In this document: positions 1-11,846 of the stretch, piece after piece
How positions within the stretch are numbered: the first letter of the stretch is position 1
Layout: every line of letters begins with the position of its first letter
Assembly (NCBI GenBank): GCA_003213255.1
Contig: QCNI01000005.1
Location: forward strand, 1-64,000
Length of the DNA stretch: 64,000 bases
Source of the DNA: Prochlorococcus sp. AG-424-P16
GTDB lineage: Bacteria; Cyanobacteriota; Cyanobacteriia; PCC-6307; Cyanobiaceae
Reading direction: 5' to 3'
Translations under genes and position numbers: made by a program
The notes under the pieces: generated by a model
Told to the model about the DNA's origin: nothing
What the model saw: the letters and a program-made list of their open reading frames with translations, nothing else
Databases searched by the model: none

Positions 1-1422
1 TTTAGAAGCTATTAAAAGCTCTTTTTGCAATTCTTTATTCTCCCCTCTGAAATCTCCTTCAAATGTCAAGAAATAAAGTCTAAACATATAAAAAGCAGTC
101 ATGCCAGCTGTTAGAAATCCTACAAACCAAAAAGCTGGAAATGATATAAAAGCATTTCCGAGTATCTCGTCTTTACTCCAAAAACCTGCCAATGGGGGAA
201 TTCCACTAATTGCTACACAACCTATTAAAAATGTTGTTGCTGTATATGGCATTTTTTTTCTTAAACCGCCCATTAATCTCATATCTTGAGCTAATACTGG
301 CTGATGGCCAACTACTTCTTCCATAGCATGTATTACGGAACCAGATCCCAAAAATAGCATTGCTTTAAAGCAAGCATGAGTTACTAAATGAAAAATTCCT
401 GCTACTGGTGCTCCGCAACCCATTGCGAGCATCATATACCCAAGCTGAGAAACTGTGCTATAGGCTAAACCTTTCTTTAAATCCATTTGAGTCAAAGCTA
501 TAGAGGCTCCTAAAAAACAAGTAATGGTGCCAACTAAAGCAATAATGAACTGAATAGAGGGGAATATTGAATACAAAGGTTGAAGTCTTGCTACAAGAAA
601 TATTCCTGCTGCAACCATTGTTGCAGCATGGATAAGTGCAGAAATTGGTGTAGGACCTTCCATTGCGTCAGGTAACCACACATGAAGAGGAAACTGAGCG
701 GATTTAGCCATTGGCCCAAGAAAAACTAAAAAACAAAGTAATAAAGCTGCCCAAATGGGTATCGAATGGTCAGATATCGATTGAGAAATTCCAGTAGCTA
801 TTTCATTAAAATCAAAACTATTTGTTGCCCAAAATAGGCCGAGAATACCAAGTAATAAACCAAAATCTCCCACTCTATTAACAACAAATGCTTTTTGTGC
901 AGCGTGTGCAGCGCCATCCCTGTCATACCAAAAACCAACTAATAAATAAGAACACATCCCAACTAATTCCCAAAAAACATAAATTTCTAATAAATTCGGA
1001 CTAACTATTAATCCCATCATTGAACTACTAAATAATGCTAAATATGTAAAAAATCTCACATATCCTTTGTCATGGGCCATGTAACCATGAGAGTAAATCA
1101 TTACCAGCAGAGTTATTGTAGTTACTAACGCAAGCATTACACTCCCCAAAGAATCGAGGACAAACCCCATTGGAATTGTGAAGTCCCCTGCATTGGCCCA
1201 TACAAATAATTTTTCTACTGATTGATAACCATTAACTTGTTCAATTAAAGCTTTGTAACTAATTACTGCAGAAATCCCAACGAAAGAAATTAGACCTACA
1301 GAAACAATTTCTCTTGAATTATTAATTTTCTTGTTAATGCTTATTAGTCCTAAGCCAGAAAGCACTGCTCCGATAAGTGGGAAAACGGGAATTAACCAGG
1401 CAATTTCTGAAGCTTGTGGCAT
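1..1422 (-). CDS. ndhF: NAD(P)H-quinone oxidoreductase chain 5 (NdhF), 3' part cut by window edge
   Basis: Own reverse-strand translation MPQASEIAWLIPVFPLIGAVLSGLG...YVFWELVGMCSYLLVGFW...HVWLPDAMEGPTPISALIHAATMVAAG; classic NDH-1 antiporter-like subunit. Absent from the supplied ORF track because it is open at the edge. Confidence 0.95.
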   Translation of the reverse strand, partial: MPQASEIAWLIPVFPLIGAVLSGLGLISINKKINNSREIVSVGLISFVGISAVISYKALIEQVNGYQSVEKLFVWANAGDFTIPMGFVLDSLGSVMLALVTTITLLVMIYSHGYMAHDKGYVRFFTYLALFSSSMMGLIVSPNLLEIYVFWELVGMCSYLLVGFWYDRDGAAHAAQKAFVVNRVGDFGLLLGILGLFWATNSFDFNEIATGISQSISDHSIPIWAALLLCFLVFLGPMAKSAQFPLHVWLPDAMEGPTPISALIHAATMVAAGIFLVARLQPLYSIFPSIQFIIALVGTITCFLGASIALTQMDLKKGLAYSTVSQLGYMMLAMGCGAPVAGIFHLVTHACFKAMLFLGSGSVIHAMEEVVGHQPVLAQDMRLMGGLRKKMPYTATTFLIGCVAISGIPPLAGFWSKDEILGNAFISFPAFWFVGFLTAGMTAFYMFRLYFLTFEGDFRGENKELQKELLIASK

Positions 1423-1455
1423 TTTTTAAAGAACTTATATTTTAATTTTAAACTG

Positions 1456-2184
1456 TCAATTGAAAAATTCAGACAAAAATGATGAATTAAATGTTTTAAC
1501 AGCAATATTTATATATTGATGAGACCACCAAAGTACGCCTATTGCAATTAATATGCCAACTTGAGATAACCTAAAAAATTCTTTAATCTTAAATTCTTGC
1601 CTCCCTTCAAGTATCGCCAAAAAAGGGATAATGGAAGTATTTTTTTTAAAATTTTCAAATTCTTCTCCAAATCTATTTGCTAATCGCTTGTCGCCATGCC
1701 AGATTGCAAAAAGATGATGCAAAATTAGACCAATAGAAGTTATTAATGTGAATGATGTACCAATCCATAAAGTATGAGCAAAACACCAAATTATCTGACC
1801 AAATGCTTGTGGATGTCTTGTGATTCGCATTATCCCAGTTCCATAGATTCGTACTTGAGGTTTTAAAACCGAAGGAATTTCTAGCAAATTGTAAGTAGCG
1901 GGATACAAAAATAAAAAACTTATTGCAGCTAAGAACCAAACCACTATAAAAACGAAATTATTACCTTGTAAATTCCATAATCTAATTCCGTCATATCTAT
2001 GAGCTAAAAAATAACTAATTAATATAATTGCAGAAGGCAAACTTAAAAAAACAAAACATAAACGCCATAACCTTGGACCCATAAGAGACTCCGCTTTAAT
2101 CCTCAATGCAGCTCCTCCACTATGAATTACCGCAAAAATCAGAATCAAAATCAGGATTATTAAAGAAGTTTTATGAGTATCCAT
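1456..2184 (-). CDS. NnrU-family membrane protein, likely 15-cis-zeta-carotene isomerase (Z-ISO)
   Basis: Multi-TM protein with NnrU-like motifs (VIHSGGAALR, ITRHPQAFGQIIWCFAHTLWIG). Confidence 0.7.
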   Translation of the reverse strand: MDTHKTSLIILILILIFAVIHSGGAALRIKAESLMGPRLWRLCFVFLSLPSAIILISYFLAHRYDGIRLWNLQGNNFVFIVVWFLAAISFLFLYPATYNLLEIPSVLKPQVRIYGTGIMRITRHPQAFGQIIWCFAHTLWIGTSFTLITSIGLILHHLFAIWHGDKRLANRFGEEFENFKKNTSIIPFLAILEGRQEFKIKEFFRLSQVGILIAIGVLWWSHQYINIAVKTFNSSFLSEFFN

Positions 2185-2267
2185 ATATTTAAATTATTCA
2201 AATAATTTTTGTTCTTAACAAGAATACTTTTAAGCATTAGAATTATAAGTAATTGTAGGCATAATAG

Positions 2268-3212
2268 ATGCCAGAATTACCATTTACTCTCGATCAATTA
2301 AGAATACTAAAAGCTATAGCAGCTCAAGGTAGTTTCAAAAAAGCTGCAGACATATTATATGTAACCCAACCTGCAGTGAGTTTACAAATACAAAATCTAG
2401 AAAAACAACTTGAAATTACAATTTTCGATAGAGGTGGTAGGAAGGCTCTATTAACCGAAGCTGGGAGACTATTACTAGAATATTGTGAACGAATTTTGAA
2501 TCAATGCGACGAAGCTTGCAAAGCTATTGAAGATTTAAATAGCCTAAAAGGGGGAACTCTTGTCATTGGTGCGAGCCAAACAACTGGTACCTATTTAATG
2601 CCTAGGATGATAGGACTATTCAGACAAAAATATCCTGATGTATCTGTTCAACTTCAAGTTCATAGCACTAGAAGAACTGGTTGGAGTGTCGCCAATGGAC
2701 AAATTGACTTGGCCATTATTGGCGGACAATTATCTGGAGATTTAGAAAATTTGCTTCAAGTCATTCCATATGCCTCAGATGAATTGGCATTAGTTTTGCC
2801 ATCTAAACATCCACTTTCGACCAAAAAAGAGCTTTTAAAAGAAGACTTATATAAATTAAATTTTGTAACATTAGACTCTCAATCTACAACAAGAAAAGTT
2901 GTTGATAAACTTCTTCAAGATTCTGGGCTTGATATTCATAGATTAAAAATTGAGATGGAACTTAACTCTCTTGAAGCAATCAAAAATGCAGTTCAATCAG
3001 GTTTAGGTGCTTCCTTTTTACCTGTTGTTTCTATTGAAAGAGAATTATCGGCTGGAACAATCCATAAAGCATTCGTAGCTGACTTAGAGGTTAAAAGAGA
3101 ACTTAAGTTAATTACTAATCCTTCAAGATATACATCGAGAGCATCAGAAGTATTTAAGAAAAATATTCTTCCACAGTTTGCTAGTTTAGAAAGCCCTTTA
3201 AGGCAAAGATAA
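2268..3212 (+). CDS. rbcR: LysR-type transcriptional regulator, RbcR-like
   Basis: N-terminal LysR HTH ([38 protein letters not shown]); divergent from the ndhF/Z-ISO side. Confidence 0.85.
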   Translation: MPELPFTLDQLRILKAIAAQGSFKKAADILYVTQPAVSLQIQNLEKQLEITIFDRGGRKALLTEAGRLLLEYCERILNQCDEACKAIEDLNSLKGGTLVIGASQTTGTYLMPRMIGLFRQKYPDVSVQLQVHSTRRTGWSVANGQIDLAIIGGQLSGDLENLLQVIPYASDELALVLPSKHPLSTKKELLKEDLYKLNFVTLDSQSTTRKVVDKLLQDSGLDIHRLKIEMELNSLEAIKNAVQSGLGASFLPVVSIERELSAGTIHKAFVADLEVKRELKLITNPSRYTSRASEVFKKNILPQFASLESPLRQR

Positions 3213-3218
3213 TTTAGA

Positions 3219-3839
3219 TTAAAACTGAATTGCTTCTTTATTAATACCTACTCCTCCATCTTCTGCTTGTCCGTCGCCTTTTATTATAAATTTATTTTCA
3301 TTTACATCGGTTTGATATACACACTTAACTATTGGCTTATCTCTTATGGATCCAATGTAAGCAAAAGTATTCATCCTTTGCTTACATTCTCTTACATCTT
3401 CATTACTAATTGCGCCCTGTTTTTGTAAAACTGTCCAATTCTCTCTTCTAATAACACAACCTGGCTGAAGAGCTGGTTGCGTTACAAAACTCGTAGATGG
3501 ATTCAAAGTAGTATACATTTCAACATCAATTACGAAAGCACTAGCTCCCCATTGCCTGCAAAATTCGGGATCTGGAACAGCCATATCAAGTTGTTGTTGA
3601 CTAGCTATGTTTCCCTGTCCGCCATCTGTTGTACTGGTAATAGCGCTTCCAATACCAACTCCTAAAATTAGTACTCCCGCAAGTACGGCAATGGTTCCTG
3701 TACTGAAGTTGATCTTTTGTTCAGAAGGAGGTAATTTACCATTTATTTGTCCATACGAATCAATATCTCTTTGATTTGGAGGGTAATAACTTCTATTTGA
3801 GCCTCTCCTAGGCCTTCTATTTGAGGATGATCTATTCAC
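3219..3839 (-). CDS. Conserved cyanobacterial protein with one TM (DUF3172-like)
   Basis: Basic N-terminus, TM segment, conserved [21 protein letters not shown] region. Confidence 0.7.
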   Translation of the reverse strand: MNRSSSNRRPRRGSNRSYYPPNQRDIDSYGQINGKLPPSEQKINFSTGTIAVLAGVLILGVGIGSAITSTTDGGQGNIASQQQLDMAVPDPEFCRQWGASAFVIDVEMYTTLNPSTSFVTQPALQPGCVIRRENWTVLQKQGAISNEDVRECKQRMNTFAYIGSIRDKPIVKCVYQTDVNENKFIIKGDGQAEDGGVGINKEAIQF

Positions 3840-4183
3840 AGCACTTCATTTGTCTTTGGTAAACCCATTGAATAGTTCATAACTCTACAATTAGGGTTAT
3901 AACTTATTTGACCATTTTGTAGCAAAAATTTGATTAAACCTTCGATTTCTGATCCTATTTTTCGAAGTTCATAATCATCTAAATCCCTTCCTGCTCTCTC
4001 TTTTATTAATTCATTGAATTTTTCATTTATTTTGTTCAGAGAATCCTCGTTCCAAATAAATTCGTTATCGGGATCTAAATCAAGAGTTAGTTTGTTGGGG
4101 TGAAACTGCAATTCGTTATCAACTACTTCAGCAGTAAAAATTCTTACATGCCTGGTGGTCGATTTTAAAAGCATTTTTTCCAT
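3836..4183 (-). CDS. ndhM: NAD(P)H-quinone oxidoreductase subunit M
   Basis: [20 protein letters not shown]...[18 protein letters not shown] matches the NdhM family pattern. Confidence 0.9.
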   Translation of the reverse strand: MEKMLLKSTTRHVRIFTAEVVDNELQFHPNKLTLDLDPDNEFIWNEDSLNKINEKFNELIKERAGRDLDDYELRKIGSEIEGLIKFLLQNGQISYNPNCRVMNYSMGLPKTNEVL

Positions 4184-4231
4184 AATTTTACGAAATAATC
4201 AACGAAAAAAACTATTATGTCTTAACTTTAA

Positions 4232-5674
<1,443 letters not shown>

Positions 5675-5706
5675 CGTTTACAAACCCTTAAATTAGTTTA
5701 AACTTT

Positions 5707-6615
5707 TTGAAAAATTCAATTTCTCAACTAGATCAAGCATACGAAATATGCCGAAAAGAAACTCAAAAATGGGCTAAAACCTTTTATTTGGGTACTCTAC
5801 TATTACCTCAAGAGAAGAGAAAAGCTATTTGGGCTATCTATGTGTGGTGTAGAAGAACAGATGAAATAATGGATAGTGTAGAAGCCTCAACAAAATCGCA
5901 AAATGAGCTTTCTGACAATCTAGATGAATGGGAAGAGAATACTAAAAATGTATTTAAAGGGAATATTAAATCTGAATTAGACGCAGTTTTATTAGATACG
6001 ATCAAGAAATATCCACAAAGTATTAAACCTTATCTGGACATGATAGATGGCCAAAGAATGGATCTAAATAAATTTAGATACAAAGATTTTGACGAATTAA
6101 AACTCTATTGTTATAGAGTCGCTGGGACTGTTGGTTTAATGACTCAAAATGTAATGGGGATTGATAGTGCTTATACATCAGCCCCTTGGAGTGCGATGCC
6201 TGATCCCTCCGAAGCAGCTATAGCTTTAGGAATTGCAAATCAATTAACAAATATATTGAGAGATGTAGGAGAAGATAGACACAGAGGAAGAATTTATCTC
6301 CCACAAGCTGATATTGAAAAATTTAATTATTCTGAAGAAGAACTTTTAAAAGGAAAGATAAACAAAGAGTGGAAAGCACTGATGAACTTTCAATTAACTA
6401 GAGCTCGCGAATGGTTCCAAAAGTCTGAGAATGGTATTAAGTGGCTATCTTCTGACGCAAGATGGCCAGTATGGACATCTTTACGTCTTTACAGAGGCAT
6501 ATTAGATTCTATTGAAAAATTAGATTATGATGTTTTTAATAATAGGGCTTTTGTAAAAAATTCAGTAAAAGCTCTTGAGATTCCAATATCATTTTTAATT
6601 TCTCGAATTAAATAA
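5707..6615 (+). CDS. crtB: Phytoene synthase (TTG start)
   Basis: Squalene/phytoene synthase motifs (YVWCRRTDEIMD, NQLTNILRDVGEDRHRGRIYLP). Confidence 0.95.
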   Translation: MKNSISQLDQAYEICRKETQKWAKTFYLGTLLLPQEKRKAIWAIYVWCRRTDEIMDSVEASTKSQNELSDNLDEWEENTKNVFKGNIKSELDAVLLDTIKKYPQSIKPYLDMIDGQRMDLNKFRYKDFDELKLYCYRVAGTVGLMTQNVMGIDSAYTSAPWSAMPDPSEAAIALGIANQLTNILRDVGEDRHRGRIYLPQADIEKFNYSEEELLKGKINKEWKALMNFQLTRAREWFQKSENGIKWLSSDARWPVWTSLRLYRGILDSIEKLDYDVFNNRAFVKNSVKALEIPISFLISRIK

Positions 6616-7035
6616 CTAAGCTGGAGTCTTTTGATTAGCTAACAAATCTTTTAATTTAGATAATTCTCCAGCCCATCTTGGATCAGGAGCTTCTAGATTA
6701 GGAGCATCACTATGAACAATTTTCTTAAAGTCTTTCCTTTTCTTATTCTTGTTTAATTTTCCGCTATTCTTTTTGTTTGAAGCAGAATCTTTCTTTTCTG
6801 ATAATTCTACTCTTAATTTAGAACCATTAAATTCAAAACCATTTAACTTTTGAATTAATAAATTAGCATTATCTTCATTATTAGTTGTCGCAAAACCAAA
6901 ACCCCTGCATTCCCTAGTTTCTTTATCTAGAACTGCTTTAAATCTGATCGAATCAGAAACTGACTTTAAAAGTATATCAAATTCTTTTGGATTAAATCCT
7001 TGTGGTAAGTTGCCAATGTAAATGCGATTGCTCAT
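6616..7035 (-). CDS. RRM-type RNA-binding protein
   Basis: RNP motifs IYIGNLP and RGFGFATT; basic Lys-rich tail. Confidence 0.9.
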   Translation of the reverse strand: MSNRIYIGNLPQGFNPKEFDILLKSVSDSIRFKAVLDKETRECRGFGFATTNNEDNANLLIQKLNGFEFNGSKLRVELSEKKDSASNKKNSGKLNKNKKRKDFKKIVHSDAPNLEAPDPRWAGELSKLKDLLANQKTPA

Positions 7036-7094
7036 AAATTTTTAAAAAATGATTTTGAAGTCTGAACTTCTAAACAAAACTAAGCTATGTGTAT

Positions 7095-8312
7095 TTAATC
7101 ACATTTTGGCGCATTTTGTTCAATCCATCGCTTTGCTTTATAAATAGCTTCATCAAAATTATTCAATCTTTTATACGCAAGTTCTTTAGAAAGATACTGT
7201 AAAAGCTCTCCTAAGATAGGCCCATCCTTTATTTTTAAATTTTTTTTTATTTCGTCACCATTAAGTAAATTTGAAGGATGAAATAATTTATCATTGTTGT
7301 CACGCCATCTATTAAGCCAATCTAATCTTAAGTTTTGAGGTAAACAAAAAATAAATAATGGAAGAAACATCTCTAATTCTTGATGTAGTGCAAATCTGTC
7401 TGATTCAGTTAGTTGAGCAATATTTTTTTTCTCCAACAAAAAATGCCATTTTCGTAATAACTTAGTTTTTGCAATTTCAGCTTTACTAAATTTGAGTTTC
7501 TCTAAAGATACAACATCTAAAATTTGAGCAATAAAAAAAGATGGCAAAAACTTTTCTTTTTCTTCCCGATTAAGTTCTGAATAATTAATTTTCTCTAAAT
7601 CCAAAAAAAAAGAATCTTCAGATAAATTATCAATACAAAATATATTTAGTTTTTTTATCAGCAATACTGCATCAAGAGCATTAGCTCCATTTACTATTTT
7701 CTGTATTTCATAATTTATTCTCTCTTTAGCCGCTAGATATAATTTCACTTTATTTTTTTTTATAAAAGTAATTAAATTAAGATCAATTTGAAAATTCAAT
7801 TCTGAAACAAATCGAAAACATCTTAATATTCGCAAAGGATCACTTTGTAAATTTTTTTCAGAATGAGTTCTAAGCAAAGAAATCTCTAGATCTTTAAGAC
7901 CATTTAATGGATCTAACAAACATTTCTTATCTAATAAAAAAGCAATTGAATTAATCGAAAAGTCTCTAGAACACAAATCTCCTTCTACCGTAGATGCAAC
8001 TTGATTAGCAATATCAATATCAATTTGATTAAGAAAAATTCTCACTACTTCTCTTCTTTCATCTAAAATTATAAATTTTGATTCAATATTTTCTGCAATC
8101 TTTTTCCCAATTTCAATTGCTTTGAAGGGTACCACAATATCAACATCTACCTTTTCAGTTTTTCTTCCCAAAATAATATCCCTTATGTAACCACCAACCA
8201 AATATGATCCTTTAGGTAAAAAACCTAATATAAAATTCAAATTATGAAATTTTATACTTGTTTCTATTTCATCAATAATTAGTGTATGATCTGTGGGAAT
8301 GCTACTTTTCAT
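7095..8312 (-). CDS. CCA tRNA nucleotidyltransferase / poly(A) polymerase family protein
   Basis: Class II nucleotidyltransferase signature (YLVGGYIRDIILGRKTEKVDVDIVV; RDFSINSIAF). Confidence 0.9.
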   Translation of the reverse strand: MKSSIPTDHTLIIDEIETSIKFHNLNFILGFLPKGSYLVGGYIRDIILGRKTEKVDVDIVVPFKAIEIGKKIAENIESKFIILDERREVVRIFLNQIDIDIANQVASTVEGDLCSRDFSINSIAFLLDKKCLLDPLNGLKDLEISLLRTHSEKNLQSDPLRILRCFRFVSELNFQIDLNLITFIKKNKVKLYLAAKERINYEIQKIVNGANALDAVLLIKKLNIFCIDNLSEDSFFLDLEKINYSELNREEKEKFLPSFFIAQILDVVSLEKLKFSKAEIAKTKLLRKWHFLLEKKNIAQLTESDRFALHQELEMFLPLFIFCLPQNLRLDWLNRWRDNNDKLFHPSNLLNGDEIKKNLKIKDGPILGELLQYLSKELAYKRLNNFDEAIYKAKRWIEQNAPKCD

Positions 8313-8326
8313 TTTACTTAATTATT

Positions 8327-8578
8327 ATGTGCATTTGCATCAACTGTAAATGGGTTGATAGATGTATCACATATCATGATGTTGAGAACAATCATGGTGT
8401 TGATCACATTTGTGATCTACCTGATTTTAAAGCAAAAAAACCGTTCATTCATGTCAATATAGTTAAAGATAATAATGGTGATTATAAAACTGATTGGGAT
8501 GTCCAATCTTGTGAAAGTTTTGAAAATGAATTTGGTAAATGGTCTAAATGTAACCCTGGTATTGAATTACCTCTTTAA
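8327..8578 (+). CDS. ycf34: Ycf34 family protein
   Basis: MCICINCKWVDRCITYHDVE Cys-rich start; start moved to the internal ATG of ORF 8282..8578. Confidence 0.85.
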   Translation: MCICINCKWVDRCITYHDVENNHGVDHICDLPDFKAKKPFIHVNIVKDNNGDYKTDWDVQSCESFENEFGKWSKCNPGIELPL

Positions 8579-8587
8579 AGGTAATAG

Positions 8588-9241
8588 ATGACAAATAAAA
8601 TCAATCAAATAAAAAATTACTCTATATTAGTCATTAATAGCACAGATAATTCTTTTGGCTTTGGGTATAGAAAGGATAATGACTCTAAATCTGATGAATT
8701 ATTTATCAAAAAATTTGATAATGACCTTTGCAACAATTTAATAAATGATCTTAACAAATTCATTTCCAAAGAAAATTTACGGAAAATAAATAAGTTATCT
8801 GTCAGTGTAGGGCCTGCAAATTTTAATGCTTCACGACTTATTGTAGTTTTAGCAAGAACTATCTCACAACAAATAAATTGTCCTCTAGACAGTTTTAGTT
8901 CATTTGAAATAATGGCAAAAAGAATTGCATCAAAAAATAATATCTTTATAAACAAAAAATCATTCTGGATTTACAAAAAATTAAAACGAAAGGGTGTTAT
9001 TGCTGGTAAATATGAAATTTGTCATAACGAAAAAAATCCCTCTAATCTTGTCATTCGAGAAACAATTTTACCAAAATTTGTAAAAGAACTTGATAGTAAA
9101 GAACTTTTTTTTGAGGCCATTTATGATGATAAAGAAGATTTAAAAGAACTATTAGATCTATCGAATAAAAATTTATTAAATGCAAATATAGATTCCTGGC
9201 AAAAAGTTTTGCCTCTTTACCCTATTTCTCCAATAAACTAA
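8588..9241 (+). CDS. tsaB: TsaB-like tRNA threonylcarbamoyladenosine biosynthesis protein (divergent)
   Basis: SVSVGPANFNASRLIVVLARTISQQINCPLDSFSSFEIMA resembles the TsaB GPGSFTGLR region; small size. Confidence 0.65.
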   Translation: MTNKINQIKNYSILVINSTDNSFGFGYRKDNDSKSDELFIKKFDNDLCNNLINDLNKFISKENLRKINKLSVSVGPANFNASRLIVVLARTISQQINCPLDSFSSFEIMAKRIASKNNIFINKKSFWIYKKLKRKGVIAGKYEICHNEKNPSNLVIRETILPKFVKELDSKELFFEAIYDDKEDLKELLDLSNKNLLNANIDSWQKVLPLYPISPIN

Positions 9242-9245
9242 ATAT

Positions 9246-9866
9246 TCATCCAATCAAATAATTAATTTCATCTTGAAGGTGCATTGTCACAGAATTTAGA
9301 TCATCTCTTGATGAACTTTGTGGAGGTTGAACAGGTTTTCCAACTTTAATAACTATTTTTGAAAATAAAGGAATACAGAAATTAAATCTCACTAATTTAT
9401 GCGAATCAACTATTGCAACAGGCAATAATAATTTTTGATTTTTAAAAGCTAATAATGCTGCACCTTGTTTTGGTTTATTCACTCGACCATTTTTTTGACG
9501 AGTTCCATCAATAAAAATTCCAATACAATTATCATTTGATAATTTTTTACATGCTGTTTTAATTGTATTTTTATCCGCAATTCCTCTTTTTACAGGATAC
9601 GCTCCACAAGCTCTGATAATAAAGCCAAGACAAGGAACTTTAAAAAGTTCTGCCTTAGCCATAAAAGATATATTTCGTCCAAGAGCATGACCCAACAAAG
9701 GAGGGTCAAGCAAAGAACCATGATTAGAAACAACTATAAAAGAATCTTTTTGCGGAATATTTTCTCTACCTATTAAATAACCTCTAAATACGAATTTATA
9801 AATTGGAAATACTAAAAGTTTGCTTACTAACTGATAGATTAATTTTTGAAAAACAATATTTTTCAT
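9246..9866 (-). CDS. plsC: 1-acyl-sn-glycerol-3-phosphate acyltransferase
   Basis: Acyltransferase motif VVSNHGSLLDPPLLG and FIDGTRQKNG. Confidence 0.9.
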   Translation of the reverse strand: MKNIVFQKLIYQLVSKLLVFPIYKFVFRGYLIGRENIPQKDSFIVVSNHGSLLDPPLLGHALGRNISFMAKAELFKVPCLGFIIRACGAYPVKRGIADKNTIKTACKKLSNDNCIGIFIDGTRQKNGRVNKPKQGAALLAFKNQKLLLPVAIVDSHKLVRFNFCIPLFSKIVIKVGKPVQPPQSSSRDDLNSVTMHLQDEINYLIG

Positions 9867-9871
9867 AAAGA

Positions 9872-10768
9872 TTAATATGATATTTGATCAGAAGAAGAAA
9901 CTTGAGAAATTTTTGCATCTTTAAGATGTCTTTTTCCTAAACCACTTAGTACATTTGAAGGCCCAATTTCGACAATATGAAGATCAGTATCTTTTGCCAT
10001 TAAATCCATAGTTTCTCGCCACCTCACTCCATTACACATTTGCTTTTTTAATCTAATTTTAAGCTCGTTGGGATCACTACAAAGTGTAGGTTCATAATTG
10101 CTTATGACCGGGAAAGAGGGATTATGAAATTTAATCTGTTTTAAATACTCAGAAAATTTTGATGAAGGTTCATTCATAAATGGGGAATGAAATGCACCTG
10201 AAACATTTAATTTCAAGAATCTTTTACAAGAAATTTCTCTCGATAAATCATCTAATGCTTCTGCAGATCCGGATAAGACAACTTGGGAAGAGCTGTTATC
10301 ATTAGCAATCACAATATCATCAATTTTTTGTACTAATTGGTCAAGTTGATTTCTATCAAAACCAATTACTGCTGCCATAGATCCTTTCCCAGCATTTACC
10401 ATTAATTGAGACCTTTCTTTTATTAGAGAAACACAATCTTCAAATGAAAAAACATCCGCACAATATAGTGCAGTGATTTCTCCTAGACTATGTCCAGCAA
10501 CATAAGTTGGTTTAAATCCCTTCTTTTTTAAAGCATCTAATAAAATTGACTCAACCAAAAAAAGACATATTTGTGTATTTTTTGTGTTATTTAAATCAAT
10601 ATGAGGATTTGTTGGTTCATTATTTAACTCACAAATTTCAAACAAATTTCTCTCAAATATCTCAGATGCATAACTAAACCTCTCTTTTGTATTTGGCAAA
10701 TTTTCAATTTGTTTTGCCATGCCAATTTTTTGCGAACCCTGTCCAGGGAATACCCATGCAACTGTCAT
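9872..10768 (-). CDS. fabD: Malonyl CoA-ACP transacylase
   Basis: VFPGQGSQKIGM and GHSLGEITALYCA; start set to MTVAWVFPGQG inside ORF 9872..10810. Confidence 0.95.
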   Translation of the reverse strand: MTVAWVFPGQGSQKIGMAKQIENLPNTKERFSYASEIFERNLFEICELNNEPTNPHIDLNNTKNTQICLFLVESILLDALKKKGFKPTYVAGHSLGEITALYCADVFSFEDCVSLIKERSQLMVNAGKGSMAAVIGFDRNQLDQLVQKIDDIVIANDNSSSQVVLSGSAEALDDLSREISCKRFLKLNVSGAFHSPFMNEPSSKFSEYLKQIKFHNPSFPVISNYEPTLCSDPNELKIRLKKQMCNGVRWRETMDLMAKDTDLHIVEIGPSNVLSGLGKRHLKDAKISQVSSSDQISY

Positions 10769-10784
10769 AATGCTCCTTTTTTTC

Positions 10785-11792
10785 TTAACCCCATTTAATG
10801 AGGGCTGCACCCCAACTTAACCCAGCACCAAAACCACTTGTGGCAATAATATCATTTTGTTTAATTCTATTATTTCTAATAGCTTCATCTAACACTAGTG
10901 GAATTGTTGCTGCTGAAGTATTACCATATTTTTCTAAATTGCTAAGAATTTTTTCTCTAGGGATTTTCAACCTGTCTCCTACAGAGTCCAATATCCTTTG
11001 ATTAGCTTGATGTAATACGAGCCAATCAACTTCATCGGAAGTATAATGCGACTTATAAAACAACTTTTCAAGAATTATCGGAACTTCTCTAACTGCAAAT
11101 TTATACACTTCCTGACCATTCATTTGAATTGGAGAAAAAGCTCCACTTAAAAAATCAATGTTATCAATTATTAAATCCTTATCATTTTTTGATGATAGAT
11201 TAAGAAAAGAACCCCTTTCTCCGTCAGTTCTCATATCAAAACCAATTAAATTATCAAACTGACTAGTGGCTTCAATTGCTAATGCACCTGCACCATCTCC
11301 AAAAAGAATACAACTTCTTCTATCATTCCAATCCACAAAGCTTGATAATTGATCTGCTCCTATAACGATAGCCCTTTTAAAACTACCACCTTTTAGAAAT
11401 TGTGAGGCTGTAATTAAGGCAAATAAGAAACCACTACATGCTGCAGTTAAATCGAAAGCTACAGCATTAGCTGCCCCTAATTTAGCTTGAATGGATGGCG
11501 CTGATCCAAACAAATCATGCGGAGTAGAAGTAGCTAAAACAATCAAATCAATTGTTTTAATATCCCAATTAGCCATTTCTATAGCAGTTAGAGCCGCCTT
11601 ATAACCCATCTCATTAACATTATCTCCTAAGCTAGAGATTCTTCTCTCAGAAATGCCTGTTCTAGATTTTATCCATTCATTGCTTGTATCAACCTTTTGA
11701 CTAATTTTTTGATTGGTTAGTATTTGATCAGGTACATAACTTCCGCTTCCCTTGAATGATACTCCAATCTGATTAAAATCTATTCCTTCCAA
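10785..11792 (-). CDS. fabH: 3-oxoacyl-ACP synthase III
   Basis: GSGSYVPDQILTN, DLTAACSGFLFAL catalytic Cys, NTSAATIPLVLDEA, GFGAGLSWGAAL. Confidence 0.95.
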   Translation of the reverse strand: MEGIDFNQIGVSFKGSGSYVPDQILTNQKISQKVDTSNEWIKSRTGISERRISSLGDNVNEMGYKAALTAIEMANWDIKTIDLIVLATSTPHDLFGSAPSIQAKLGAANAVAFDLTAACSGFLFALITASQFLKGGSFKRAIVIGADQLSSFVDWNDRRSCILFGDGAGALAIEATSQFDNLIGFDMRTDGERGSFLNLSSKNDKDLIIDNIDFLSGAFSPIQMNGQEVYKFAVREVPIILEKLFYKSHYTSDEVDWLVLHQANQRILDSVGDRLKIPREKILSNLEKYGNTSAATIPLVLDEAIRNNRIKQNDIIATSGFGAGLSWGAALIKWG

Positions 11793-11846
11793 AAGAGTTT
11801 TTTTAGTTACTTATATTAGTCAAACATAAATTTGACTCAATATGTT

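Noticed and set aside
1673-1939. 88-aa minus ORF in another frame of the Z-ISO-like gene
   Set aside because: Overlaps entirely with the better-supported membrane protein frame.
8282-8326. Upstream extension of Ycf34 ORF overlapping the tRNA nucleotidyltransferase gene
   Set aside because: The conserved protein starts at MCICINCKW (8327); the extension is fortuitous.
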